Made by a program: the position numbers and the translations under genes
Assembly (NCBI GenBank): GCA_027491295.1
Contig: JAIXWK010000002.1
Span: 246,032 to 310,031, forward strand
Reading direction: 5' to 3'
Origin: Microbacteriaceae bacterium
Lineage (GTDB): Bacteria; Actinomycetota; Actinomycetes; Actinomycetales; Microbacteriaceae
DNA length: 64,000 nucleotides
Part shown: one piece after another, positions 10,114-18,367 of the stretch
Numbering within the stretch: the first letter of the stretch is position 1
Layout: each line of letters starts with the position of its first letter
Notes under the pieces: model-generated
Seen by the model: only the letters and a program-made list of their open reading frames with translations
Database searches by the model: none
What the model was told of the DNA's origin: nothing

Positions 10114-13042
10114 CCAGGTCGGCAAAACGATGATTCAACCACTGGAAAGTAGAGATCCGGGTTGGAACACCCTGCCACCCCGAGCTGCGCTTAGGACTGA
10201 CGCCGCGACCACCAACCTCAACGGAATGTGGCGTTTTCGCTGGCTGCCTCGGGTTGTTGACGCAAGCTCGGCACCAAAGTTTGACCATGGTCACAACGAA
10301 CTCATTCCGGTGCCGGCAAGTTTCGTCATGCCGCACCTCGACAAGTTTCTGAAGCAACCCCACGGTCTTCCTAGCTACACCAACGTCAACTACCCCTTTG
10401 CAATCGACCCTCCTTACCCACCAGATCGCAATGGCGTCGGTGAGTATCAGTGTGAAGTTAGCTGGGATGTGCCGCCGACTAGCGCGGTCCTGAGATTTGA
10501 CGGTATCGAGGGTGCTGCCGATATCTGGTGGAACGATGAATATCTGGGCTCTGTTCGAGGCAGTCGTCTACCGAGCGAATTTGATATCAGCGGTCGCGCA
10601 AAGACAAACAACACCCTCACGCTGCGCGTCTACACTTTCAGCGCCGCGTCATATCTTGAAGATCAAGATGAATGGTGGCTGCCGGGAATCATCCGTGACG
10701 TTTCGGTAATCGCTCGCCCAAAGGTTTCAATCGAAGATGTTGCCGTCGAAGCCGACTGGATTAACGGAGCAGCCAAACTTCGCGTGCGAGTGAAGACAAG
10801 CATTGCCGGCAGTGCAGTGAGCATGCAGCTGGTTGAAACCGATACGACTTTGCAGCACGATCAAATTGCCACAATCGAAGCAGCAAAGCCCTGGACGGCC
10901 GAAACGCCAAACCTCTATACGTTGCGGGTTAGCACTTCAATTGACAGTCAAGCCGGTGAAACCGTTGAGATAAAAGTCGGATTCAGAACCGTTGTAATTC
11001 AGGGAACAGTCTTTACCGTGAACAATGTGCCGATTCAACTTCGTGGAGTCAACCGACACGAACACCACCCGCTATATGGCCGCGCTGTCGACGAAGACAC
11101 GGTGCGCAAAGAGTTGGCGCTTATGAAGCGCAGCAACATCAACGCGATTCGAACTTCGCACTATCCGCCATCGACTTTACTGCTGGATTTGGCAGACGAA
11201 ATGGGTTTCTGGGTCATCGATGAGTGCGATCTTGAAACCCACGGATTTGGAAACGTTGGGTGGGTCGACAACCCAACCGACGACCCAAAATGGGAAGCCG
11301 CGATTGTTGACCGAGCGGTTCGCATGGTTCAGCGTGATAAGAATCACGCGTGCATCATCATGTGGTCGCTTGGTAATGAGGCCGGGGTTGGCCGCAATTT
11401 AGGTTCGATGGCCAAGGCTATGAAGTTGATTGACGGCTCAAGACCGCTGCACTACGAGGGTGACCAAGACTGCGAGCACGTTGATGTGTGGAGCATGATG
11501 TATCCGCCGGTCTCTCACGTTGAGCAAGTTGGTCTCGGCACAGAAGAGCCGCTCGAAGACCCAACGCTTGATGCACGCAGAAGAAACATGCCATTCGTGC
11601 TCTGCGAATATGCTCACGCCATGGGAACCGGTCCGGGTGGCCTAACCGAGTACCAAGAACAGTTCGACAAACACCCTCGACTCATGGGTGGGTTTATTTG
11701 GGAGTGGTTAGAGCACGGCATCACAACAATCGAGAACGGCATCACTAAAACCAATTACGGTGGTGACTTCGGTGAACCACTTCACGACGGGAACTTTGTG
11801 ATTGACGGGCTCGTTAGTTCAACTCGCGAACCGCGCGCTGGGTTGCTCGACTTGGCCGCGGTTTACACCCCGGTATCGCTGAGCTTGAACGACTCGGGTT
11901 CAGAACTCACCATGATCAGCCGACTCGACTTCATGGACACTTCGCACCTGAGTTTGCAGTGGAAGATTGAAAGCGAAAACAAAACTGTCGGCTCTGGCGT
12001 CATCTCCTACCAACCTCTCACCGCACGTGAAACCAGAGTTCTACGTTTGCCTGAGGAGGTTTCTGCAGGGCTAAAGCAGAACACCGGATTGCTAACGGTT
12101 TGGCTCGCAAACGAAACAGCGAGCTGGGCAATTCCAGCAGGCTGGGTTGTTGCAAGCGCGCAGTGTGTTTCATCCAAAGGCGCATTGCAAGAATCACCGG
12201 TAGCTCATTCGTCTCACTCGCTTTCTGAAGTTCTTGAAATTTGCAGAGAAACCGGAAGACCGGTTCGCATCGGCGAAACCCCTGTGGCCGATTGGGCAAT
12301 CAGCCTGTGGCGAGCACCGACTGACAACGACCTCAGAACCGCATGGCGAGAAGCCGCGTTTCCGGCCGCCGCCGAACGCTGGCGACTATTGGGTCTCGAC
12401 CGGCTAGTTTCCCGCCTGGTTTCGATTGAGCAGGTCAGCGAAAGTCAAATAGCGGTAAAGACTCGGGTAGGCGCTGCCGCCACTAACGCCGCCGTCGACT
12501 GCACCTACACCTGGACCATGCAGCCAACCGGTCTCGAGCTCAAGCTCGATGCGATTATCAATGAGCACTGGCCGGAAACTTGGCCTTCGCACTGGGCTAG
12601 AGCGGGCGTCGAGTTCACAATCTCGACCCCTTCAGATTCCGCTGTGCACTGGTTTGGTAAAGGGCCTTCGCCCGCCTACCCAGACACCGGGCAGGGCTCT
12701 AGGCTCGGCTGGTTCTCGTCGACCATCGAGGATTTGCAAGAGCGCACCGTGAGGCCGCAGGAGTCGAGCCGCCGGGCATCGGTATCTTCGGTTCAAATCG
12801 CTAACTCGCTCAAGGCCAGGTTCTTCTCGCCGGTCGGGCTAACCATCAGACCTTGGTCGCCATACCAAGTTGCTAAGACTTCGCACGATCACTTCTTAGG
12901 CGCGAGCTCGACCGCACACATTGTGTTCGACTTCGCCTGCTCTGGGGTTGGCACAGCCGCCTGCGGCCCCGGCGTCTTACCAAAGTACCAACTGCCCGCT
13001 CAGAACTTCTCGGGCCAAGTTTTGTTTGAGTTTGCAAGCTAA
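10106..13042 (+). CDS. lacZ: Beta-galactosidase, glycoside hydrolase family 2 (LacZ type)
   Basis: This protein of about 978 residues has the LacZ domain series: sugar-binding jelly roll, immunoglobulin-like domains, TIM barrel and a C-terminal beta-galactosidase small-chain domain (starting near LWRAPTDNDLR). The acid/base is E425 in WSLGNEAG and the nucleophile is E501 in CEYAHAMG; RGVNRHEHHP and RTSHYPP are also canonical. The TTG at 10106 overlaps the GH38 end by 8 nt with AGGA seven bases upstream; an ATG at 10130 is an equally possible start (970 residues). No signal peptide is seen. Beta-galactosidase is the most likely activity, though GH2 relatives with other specificities exist. Confidence 0.9.
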   Translation: MTSQVGKTMIQPLESRDPGWNTLPPRAALRTDAATTNLNGMWRFRWLPRVVDASSAPKFDHGHNELIPVPASFVMPHLDKFLKQPHGLPSYTNVNYPFAIDPPYPPDRNGVGEYQCEVSWDVPPTSAVLRFDGIEGAADIWWNDEYLGSVRGSRLPSEFDISGRAKTNNTLTLRVYTFSAASYLEDQDEWWLPGIIRDVSVIARPKVSIEDVAVEADWINGAAKLRVRVKTSIAGSAVSMQLVETDTTLQHDQIATIEAAKPWTAETPNLYTLRVSTSIDSQAGETVEIKVGFRTVVIQGTVFTVNNVPIQLRGVNRHEHHPLYGRAVDEDTVRKELALMKRSNINAIRTSHYPPSTLLLDLADEMGFWVIDECDLETHGFGNVGWVDNPTDDPKWEAAIVDRAVRMVQRDKNHACIIMWSLGNEAGVGRNLGSMAKAMKLIDGSRPLHYEGDQDCEHVDVWSMMYPPVSHVEQVGLGTEEPLEDPTLDARRRNMPFVLCEYAHAMGTGPGGLTEYQEQFDKHPRLMGGFIWEWLEHGITTIENGITKTNYGGDFGEPLHDGNFVIDGLVSSTREPRAGLLDLAAVYTPVSLSLNDSGSELTMISRLDFMDTSHLSLQWKIESENKTVGSGVISYQPLTARETRVLRLPEEVSAGLKQNTGLLTVWLANETASWAIPAGWVVASAQCVSSKGALQESPVAHSSHSLSEVLEICRETGRPVRIGETPVADWAISLWRAPTDNDLRTAWREAAFPAAAERWRLLGLDRLVSRLVSIEQVSESQIAVKTRVGAAATNAAVDCTYTWTMQPTGLELKLDAIINEHWPETWPSHWARAGVEFTISTPSDSAVHWFGKGPSPAYPDTGQGSRLGWFSSTIEDLQERTVRPQESSRRASVSSVQIANSLKARFFSPVGLTIRPWSPYQVAKTSHDHFLGASSTAHIVFDFACSGVGTAACGPGVLPKYQLPAQNFSGQVLFEFAS

Positions 13043-13059
13043 TCGAAAGGGGAAGTCAA

Positions 13060-14319
13060 GTGAGTCACTACAGAGAAATCGAAACCGGTGTTGAAAACAT
13101 CGTGGTTCGCCTGCACCAAACTGAACGCCAACTTTTCGGCAGTTTTATCGACTGCAACATGTCGACAGCCTGGGTTGGGGACAGGTTCAGAATCTTTCCC
13201 GGCAAGTACGGCGAAGACCCGGTGTGGGGTGACGGCAACGAACTCAAGTTTGGCGAAGGGTCAACGGTGAGCGAGACTTTTGCGCTTCCTCCTCAGGCTT
13301 TTGTGCGCCCGGATCTTCCTAAGGTTGTAAAGCCGGAGGAAGAGGGTTTGCACGGAGCCGTGTGGTTCGAGAGCATCTACCAATCACCGCATGATGCATC
13401 GGGCAGAACCCTCTACTCGCTTTATCACAACGAGAACTATCCGAGCACTTTGCTTTACAAGCCTGAAACCGGCGAGGGCATGAGCGATGACAACTGGCCG
13501 CCCGGACTCCTGGGTGACTCTTCGATTCAAGCCGCACCAAGAATCGGAATCATGAAGTCGCTCGATGGTGGCGACAGTTGGAGGAACCTCGGAATCATTC
13601 TCGAAGACAGAAACGATCGAATGATCAGACTTCCGATCAACAAGAACTACTGTTTCCCCGGTGGAGTGGGTGATCCGAGTGCCATTGCAAACGGAGAGTA
13701 CCTGTATGTGTTCTTCGGCGAGTATGCCTACCCCGGACCCTTCTCACCTGAGACCTGGTCTTCAGCCGAAGAAGCATCCGGCCAATGTGTGAGCGTGGGC
13801 CGCATCGCAATCGCAGACTTAGACAATCCAGAAAAGAAGGCCAAGCGCTGGGATGGCAAGGGTTTCAACGCAGATTGGAACGGAATCGGTCAGCCTATTA
13901 GGTCGCTGCAGATTGCCGCTGAAGATGGTGGTGGCGGTGTTTCTCAGGGCGATGAGCTTTACTACTGGGGCCCTTCGGTGAGTTGGAATGATGAGATTCA
14001 GTGCTGGGTAATGATGCTGGGTCGAGTAGACGGCCCATTCTGGGTTGGCGGCAAGCTCTACATGAGCATCAACCCCAACAGGGATCTGGGAGAGGCAGAC
14101 AATTCGCAGAAGTGGTCTACCCCGGTTGAGATCGTCGATCGACCTGGCCACACCCTTTGGTACCCGTCGCTACAACCGGACGACTCCGAAGAGTCGCTGG
14201 CGAAAAAGCGCACGTGCCTCAACCTTGGAAAGTTCTCGAAGCTATGGTTTAAAGATATGGCCGGTGACCAGCACTTGTATCTGAGTGACTACATCGTCGA
14301 GTTTGCAAGGAGGGCCTAG
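13060..14319 (+). CDS. Unrecognised Asp-box/beta-propeller-like protein of the glycosidase operon
   Basis: I do not recognise this 419-residue protein. It has no signal peptide or membrane segment and is rich in aromatic and acidic residues. It contains one clear Asp-box (SLDGGDSW, about residue 168), the short motif repeated in sialidases and other beta-propeller glycosidases, plus several blade-like segments (YLYVFFGEYAYPGP, YYWGPSVSWND, WVMMLGRVDGPFW). A propeller glycoside hydrolase or lyase is a reasonable guess, given that it lies between LacZ and an oxidoreductase. The GTG start has GAAAGGGGAAG upstream. The stop directly abuts the next start, so it is co-translated with the operon. 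Catalytic residues cannot be assigned. Confidence 0.6.
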   Translation: MSHYREIETGVENIVVRLHQTERQLFGSFIDCNMSTAWVGDRFRIFPGKYGEDPVWGDGNELKFGEGSTVSETFALPPQAFVRPDLPKVVKPEEEGLHGAVWFESIYQSPHDASGRTLYSLYHNENYPSTLLYKPETGEGMSDDNWPPGLLGDSSIQAAPRIGIMKSLDGGDSWRNLGIILEDRNDRMIRLPINKNYCFPGGVGDPSAIANGEYLYVFFGEYAYPGPFSPETWSSAEEASGQCVSVGRIAIADLDNPEKKAKRWDGKGFNADWNGIGQPIRSLQIAAEDGGGGVSQGDELYYWGPSVSWNDEIQCWVMMLGRVDGPFWVGGKLYMSINPNRDLGEADNSQKWSTPVEIVDRPGHTLWYPSLQPDDSEESLAKKRTCLNLGKFSKLWFKDMAGDQHLYLSDYIVEFARRA

Positions 14320-15009
14320 GTGTCGCAATCTGTCAAACGCACCGCACTTATCACCGGAGGCATGAGCGGTCTCGGTGCGGCTGCCGCAACTCGACTCCGG
14401 GCAGAAGGTGTAAAGGTGTTTACCGTTGACATAGCTGCCGGAGCTGATTTTCAAATCGACGTAACTGACCATGAAGCGGTGGCTAACCTACCAAAGCAAT
14501 TGCCGCATATCGACATTCTGATTACTTCGGCAGGAATCGTCGGGCCAAACATCCCGCTGCTACAAACAACCGAAGAGCAGTGGAAGTCAGTTTTTGAAAT
14601 CAACGTTCTCGGCACAGCATCGTTCATAAAGGCGTTTGCCCCATCAATGGTTGAAAATGGCTGGGGTCGAATCGTCACCTTCGCGAGCATGGCCGCCAAG
14701 GATGGAAATCCAAACCTGTCGATTTACTCAGCAACGAAAGCCGCAGTCGTTGCGCTCACGAAGTCAGTCGGAAAAGAACTTGCAACCACCGGTGTGCTTG
14801 TCAACACGATTGCACCGGCTGTTATCGAGACGCCGATGAACAAGGACACCTCTAGCGAAGTGCTCGAGCGATTGACCTCGCTGATTCCGATGAAGCGAAT
14901 TGGTAAGGCTGAAGAAGTGGCCGAGCTAGTTGCCTGGTTGTGTTCAGACAAAGTCAGTTTCTCAACCGGTGCTGTCTATGACATCAGTGGCGGTCGCGCT
15001 ACCTACTAG
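14320..15009 (+). CDS. Short-chain dehydrogenase/reductase (SDR)
   Basis: This is a 229-residue classical SDR with the nucleotide motif TGGMSGLG (residues 12-19), the NAG-equivalent TSAGI, the catalytic Ser in TFASMAA, the YSATK active-site Tyr/Lys, and the family's C-terminal GAVYDISGG. Such enzymes interconvert sugar or polyol hydroxyl and keto groups with NAD(P). The GTG start abuts the preceding stop with AAGGAGGG upstream. It is the last gene of the glycosidase operon, and its TAG stop is shared within CTAG with the convergent Gfo/Idh/MocA gene. A role in oxidising a released sugar or reducing a keto-sugar is inferred. Confidence 0.88.
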   Translation: MSQSVKRTALITGGMSGLGAAAATRLRAEGVKVFTVDIAAGADFQIDVTDHEAVANLPKQLPHIDILITSAGIVGPNIPLLQTTEEQWKSVFEINVLGTASFIKAFAPSMVENGWGRIVTFASMAAKDGNPNLSIYSATKAAVVALTKSVGKELATTGVLVNTIAPAVIETPMNKDTSSEVLERLTSLIPMKRIGKAEEVAELVAWLCSDKVSFSTGAVYDISGGRATY

Positions 15010-16097
15010 CGAATCTCGACCCAGGCGCCCTGCGCCGCCGAAAGCAGCACGGCTTCGGTGAGCACCGCGGCGCGAGTACCATCTTCGAATACCGGCAGTC
15101 CGCTTGGTGACTGGCCTTTCAATGCCTGCTCGACATCGCGCATAAACGACACAAACGCGTCGAAGTAGCCCTCGGGATGACCAGCGGGCAAAGCGGTCAG
15201 TCTCTTGACATCGGCAGAAAGCAATGCTGGATCTCGCATGATTGTGCGGCTGCCATCCTGCAGGCCAATCCAAAGGCTCTCGGGGGTTTCCTGGTCGAAA
15301 CGAAGAGACTCCGAGGTGCCGTGCAGCTCGACCGAAAGGCCATTCTTGTGCCCGGCAGCAACCTGAGAGACCATGAGGCTAACCGAGCCACCGCCGTCCA
15401 ACCTGGCCAAAACCATAGCGATGTCCTCGGTAGATACTTTTTGTGCTGCTCTAGTCGAGTGTGCTGTGTCGATGGTTGCCACCAGTTTCACAATTCGCTG
15501 GCCCGAAATGAACTCAATCAAGTCGCAGAGGTGAATGCCGATGTCGGCAAATGCCCTTGACGCTCCGCCCGATTGCTCTGCAACTCGCCAGTTTGTATCA
15601 TTCGCATTCAAGAGCCAATCTTGCAGGTACTCGCCTTTGATGCTCAGCACCCGACCAAGGCTTCCAGACTGAACCCGGCTTCTGGCCTCTCTGACCATCG
15701 GATGGTACCGGTAGACGAAAGGGATAGCTCCCACTAACCCAAGCTCTCGAGCTTGCTTGGCCAATTTATTCGCGTCGGCAGCTGTTGTAGCCAGCGGCTT
15801 TTCGCAGACGACGTGTTTGCCGGCAGCTAGCGCGCGCTCAGTTAGTTCAACGTGGGAACTGTTTGGCGTGAGAATGTGAACAAGATTTACAGATTCGTCG
15901 GCTAGCAACTCTTCGTAAATCGAGTAATAGTTCTCGATCGCAAGTTCTTGCGCAGCGAGCTTGCTCTTTTCCGGGCTAGACGACAAGATTCCGCGCATCG
16001 TGATTCCCGCAGCGCGTAATGCTCTCGAGTGAACGCGACCCATAAATCCCGCACCCACGAGTGCGGCGACAACCCTAGTTTTTTCGGTCTGACTCAC
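15006..16097 (-). CDS. Gfo/Idh/MocA family oxidoreductase (second copy)
   Basis: This has an N-terminal Rossmann domain with VGAGFMG, the EKP signature in CEKPLAT (about residues 99-101), and a catalytic-domain segment FADIGIHLCDLIEF. I chose the GTG at 16097 because it makes a GTGA overlap with the stop of the upstream gene (363 residues); an ATG 18 nt upstream would give 369. Neither has a strong ribosome site, which suggests translational coupling. It is the last gene of a three-gene reverse operon with another oxidoreductase and a TIM-barrel protein. The substrate is unknown; sugars or glycosides are most likely from context. Confidence 0.88.
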   Translation of the reverse strand: MSQTEKTRVVAALVGAGFMGRVHSRALRAAGITMRGILSSSPEKSKLAAQELAIENYYSIYEELLADESVNLVHILTPNSSHVELTERALAAGKHVVCEKPLATTAADANKLAKQARELGLVGAIPFVYRYHPMVREARSRVQSGSLGRVLSIKGEYLQDWLLNANDTNWRVAEQSGGASRAFADIGIHLCDLIEFISGQRIVKLVATIDTAHSTRAAQKVSTEDIAMVLARLDGGGSVSLMVSQVAAGHKNGLSVELHGTSESLRFDQETPESLWIGLQDGSRTIMRDPALLSADVKRLTALPAGHPEGYFDAFVSFMRDVEQALKGQSPSGLPVFEDGTRAAVLTEAVLLSAAQGAWVEIR

Positions 16098-17200
16098 TGG
16101 CCCACGCTGTTCCATGGATTGAAACCAACATCAACCAACTCTGGAGATTTGGTAGTCGATTCGATTTTCACGTTTTTGCCTGAAGTCGCGGCCTCTTCGA
16201 GTGCTTGCATAACCTCAACCACGTGAGCAGCGAGCTCAATGTCGGCCCTGGGACGCTTACCCTGAGCAATTGCGTGGATCATGTCGATAACGCCAACACC
16301 GCGCTGCATGACTTCGCCCACGCATTCAATCTCTTCAGGCTCCCGACTGCCTGTGTCAATTCTGAAAAGTTGAAGCGATCCGTAGTGCATGTTTGGATCA
16401 GGCATAACCAGCGAACCCTCGGTGCCGTGAATCTCAAGGATTCCTTCTCTAGGCCTTGCGGTGTCGAAGCTGAAACTGCTCTGCGCGGTTTCGCCACCTG
16501 AGAAGTCAATCAGCGCTATCACGTTGGTTGGCACTTCAATCGGAAACTTTTCGCCTTGCCTTGGCCCAGAGCCGACAACTCCGAAGTCGCGTGCCTGTGA
16601 TGAGCGAGCCACGACCTGAGACACCGGACCCAGGGCGCAAACCAGCGCAGTCAAATAGTAAGGACCCATGTCAAAGATTGGCCCGCCGCCTTTGGCATAC
16701 AGAAAGTCAGGGTTGGGGTGCCAACTCTCGGGCCCGCAAACTTCGAAAGCGGTGGTCGCGCCGGTGACCTTGCCGATTCTGCCTTCTCTGATCAATCGCA
16801 ATCCCGTTTGAATGCCGGGACCGAGAAAAGTGTCGGGCGCACAGCCCACCTCTCGACCACTTTGTTTGGCCTGCTGCCTGATTCGTCCGGCAGCCAGCTT
16901 GTCCAGCGCCAGTGGCTTCTCGCTCCACACGTGCTTACCGGCCTTCAGCGCGGCAACGGTTACCTGCTCGTGCGCCTTGGGAATCGTCAAATTGACAATC
17001 AGCTCGATGTCATCACGCGCCAGCAACTGTTCGGGCGTGCCAAAACTTGCAATTCCATATTGCTTTGCTCGTTGCTCGCTGCGGGAGACATCTAGATCGG
17101 AAACCATCTCAACCGAGACAGAATTCGCCTTGGTTAGGTTCTCCAGATACTGTTCACTGATGACACCGGCACCAATTAGGCCAATCTTCATTGCGGTCAT
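16094..17200 (-). CDS. Gfo/Idh/MocA family oxidoreductase (third copy)
   Basis: This 368-residue protein has the Rossmann motif GLIGAGVIS (residues 7-15), EKP at 94-96 (SEKPLA), and GGPIFDMGPYYLTAL in the catalytic domain, where a Tyr replaces the usual His after the Asp. This sets it apart from the two other Gfo/Idh/MocA proteins of the island, so it may use a different substrate or run in the opposite redox direction. The ATG start overlaps the upstream isomerase stop (TGATG); a second ATG three codons later is possible. Having three divergent members in one island is notable. Confidence 0.88.
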   Translation of the reverse strand: MTAMKIGLIGAGVISEQYLENLTKANSVSVEMVSDLDVSRSEQRAKQYGIASFGTPEQLLARDDIELIVNLTIPKAHEQVTVAALKAGKHVWSEKPLALDKLAAGRIRQQAKQSGREVGCAPDTFLGPGIQTGLRLIREGRIGKVTGATTAFEVCGPESWHPNPDFLYAKGGGPIFDMGPYYLTALVCALGPVSQVVARSSQARDFGVVGSGPRQGEKFPIEVPTNVIALIDFSGGETAQSSFSFDTARPREGILEIHGTEGSLVMPDPNMHYGSLQLFRIDTGSREPEEIECVGEVMQRGVGVIDMIHAIAQGKRPRADIELAAHVVEVMQALEEAATSGKNVKIESTTKSPELVDVGFNPWNSVGQ

Positions 17201-17940
17201 CAGTTGAACCCTTTCTCTTTGAGATAGTTCAGCGAACCGGCGACACCCTCGAAAATGTCACCATTGTATTCATCGAATTCGACAACCAGACGAGCGCTTG
17301 GCGCTTGGCTTGCGCACGCCAAAACATCAACCGATCCTTTCCCCAGAGAAACCTGGTCCTTCACATGCCCATCCATCGGTGCGTCCTTTGCGTGAAGTGC
17401 AACAACGCGACCATCCAGCTCTTTCAAAACATCAAGCGGGTCAATGTTGGCGACCTGACACCAGAACAAATCAATCTCAAAGACGACATCTTGCGAAACC
17501 ATGCTCGCGAGAGCCAACAGCGCAGGCACTCCGCGAACTTCGTTTCTCAACTCATGGTCATGATTGTGATAACCAATCTTGATTCCGTGCGGCGCAGCCA
17601 GCTCGGCTGCAGCCGACAGCTGATCAGCTAGCCGCAGAATACTTGATTCGCTCTGAAAGATTTCCTCCGGTTGATACGGGTCAATCAAAACAGTCGTGCC
17701 CAGTTCGACGGCTGCCTTGATTGCCGCTTCGGGATTTAGCAAAACATCACCGTGAGCGGTTGGAGCGGCCAGGCCGGCGTTAGAAAGTGCCGTGCTCAAT
17801 TTGTTCAGATTTGCTGGCAGCCCAAAGGGTTCAACAGCACGAAAACCTAACTCTGCCAGGCGGGCCAGCGTGCCGTCGAAGTCACGCTCGAGCTGGTCTC
17901 GAACTGTCCAAAGCTGAATCGAATTCTCTGGTCTTGCCAC
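17200..17940 (-). CDS. Sugar phosphate isomerase/epimerase-like TIM-barrel protein
   Basis: This 246-residue protein belongs to the xylose-isomerase-like / AP-endonuclease-2 superfamily. Likely metal-binding stretches are GYHNHDHE, FEIDLFW, ALHAKD and VVEFDEYNGD, the usual Glu-Asp-His-Glu set. Members include isomerases, epimerases and the subunits that open 3-keto C- or O-glycosides. The GTG start has GAAAGAG ten bases upstream. It leads the three-gene reverse operon with two Gfo/Idh/MocA oxidoreductases, the partnership seen in 3-keto-glycoside pathways. Family membership is well supported; the reaction is inferred. Confidence 0.85.
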   Translation of the reverse strand: MARPENSIQLWTVRDQLERDFDGTLARLAELGFRAVEPFGLPANLNKLSTALSNAGLAAPTAHGDVLLNPEAAIKAAVELGTTVLIDPYQPEEIFQSESSILRLADQLSAAAELAAPHGIKIGYHNHDHELRNEVRGVPALLALASMVSQDVVFEIDLFWCQVANIDPLDVLKELDGRVVALHAKDAPMDGHVKDQVSLGKGSVDVLACASQAPSARLVVEFDEYNGDIFEGVAGSLNYLKEKGFN

Positions 17941-18089
17941 CTGACACGCTCTTTCGAATCTGGTACTTCCCCAATTTTATGACGAAAGCAAATTCATGAG
18001 ATGCACTAATCGGGCACGACATTGAAATTCGCTGACTCGTTGCTTCTTACCAATGACGAAACCCAGCCATCTAGGAAGACGCTGAGCTT

Positions 18090-18165
18090 TGGTGCGCTTG
18101 GAGGGACTCGAACCCCCAACCTTCTGATCCGTAGTCAGATGCTCTATCCGTTGAGCTACAAACGC
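18090..18165 (-). tRNA. tRNA-Arg (anticodon ACG), CCA encoded
   Basis: The reverse strand folds as a complete cloverleaf. The acceptor stem GCGTTTG/CAAGCGC has one G-T pair, the anticodon stem TCTGA/TCAGA encloses loop CTACGGA with anticodon ACG, and the T arm has GGGGG and TTCGAGT. The discriminator A at 18093 is followed by genomically encoded CCA (18090-18092). The A34 of ACG is normally deaminated to inosine by TadA. Confidence 0.95.
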
Positions 18166-18232
18166 TTGGGTAACGATGGAAGAGTCTATCCGATTTCTGC
18201 AATTAGCAAATGCCCAAGATTGGTGTGTAGAG

Positions 18233-18324
18233 CGGAGACGAGAGGATTTGAACCTCCGAGGGGCTTTTAAAACCCCTACCTCATTAGCAGTGAGGCGCAC
18301 TCGACCGGGCTATGCGACGTCTCC
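18233..18324 (-). tRNA. tRNA-Ser (anticodon GCT)
   Basis: This is a class II tRNA with a long variable arm. Acceptor stem GGAGACG/CGTCTCC, anticodon stem CCTCA/TGAGG with loop CTGCTAA (anticodon GCT), and T-loop TTCAAAT are visible. Discriminator G73 is present. CCA is not encoded, unlike the two neighbouring tRNA genes. Confidence 0.95.
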
Positions 18325-18367
18325 AAGTAGCCGCATTAGCCTACTAGGAATTTGGGCTTTGGGAAAA

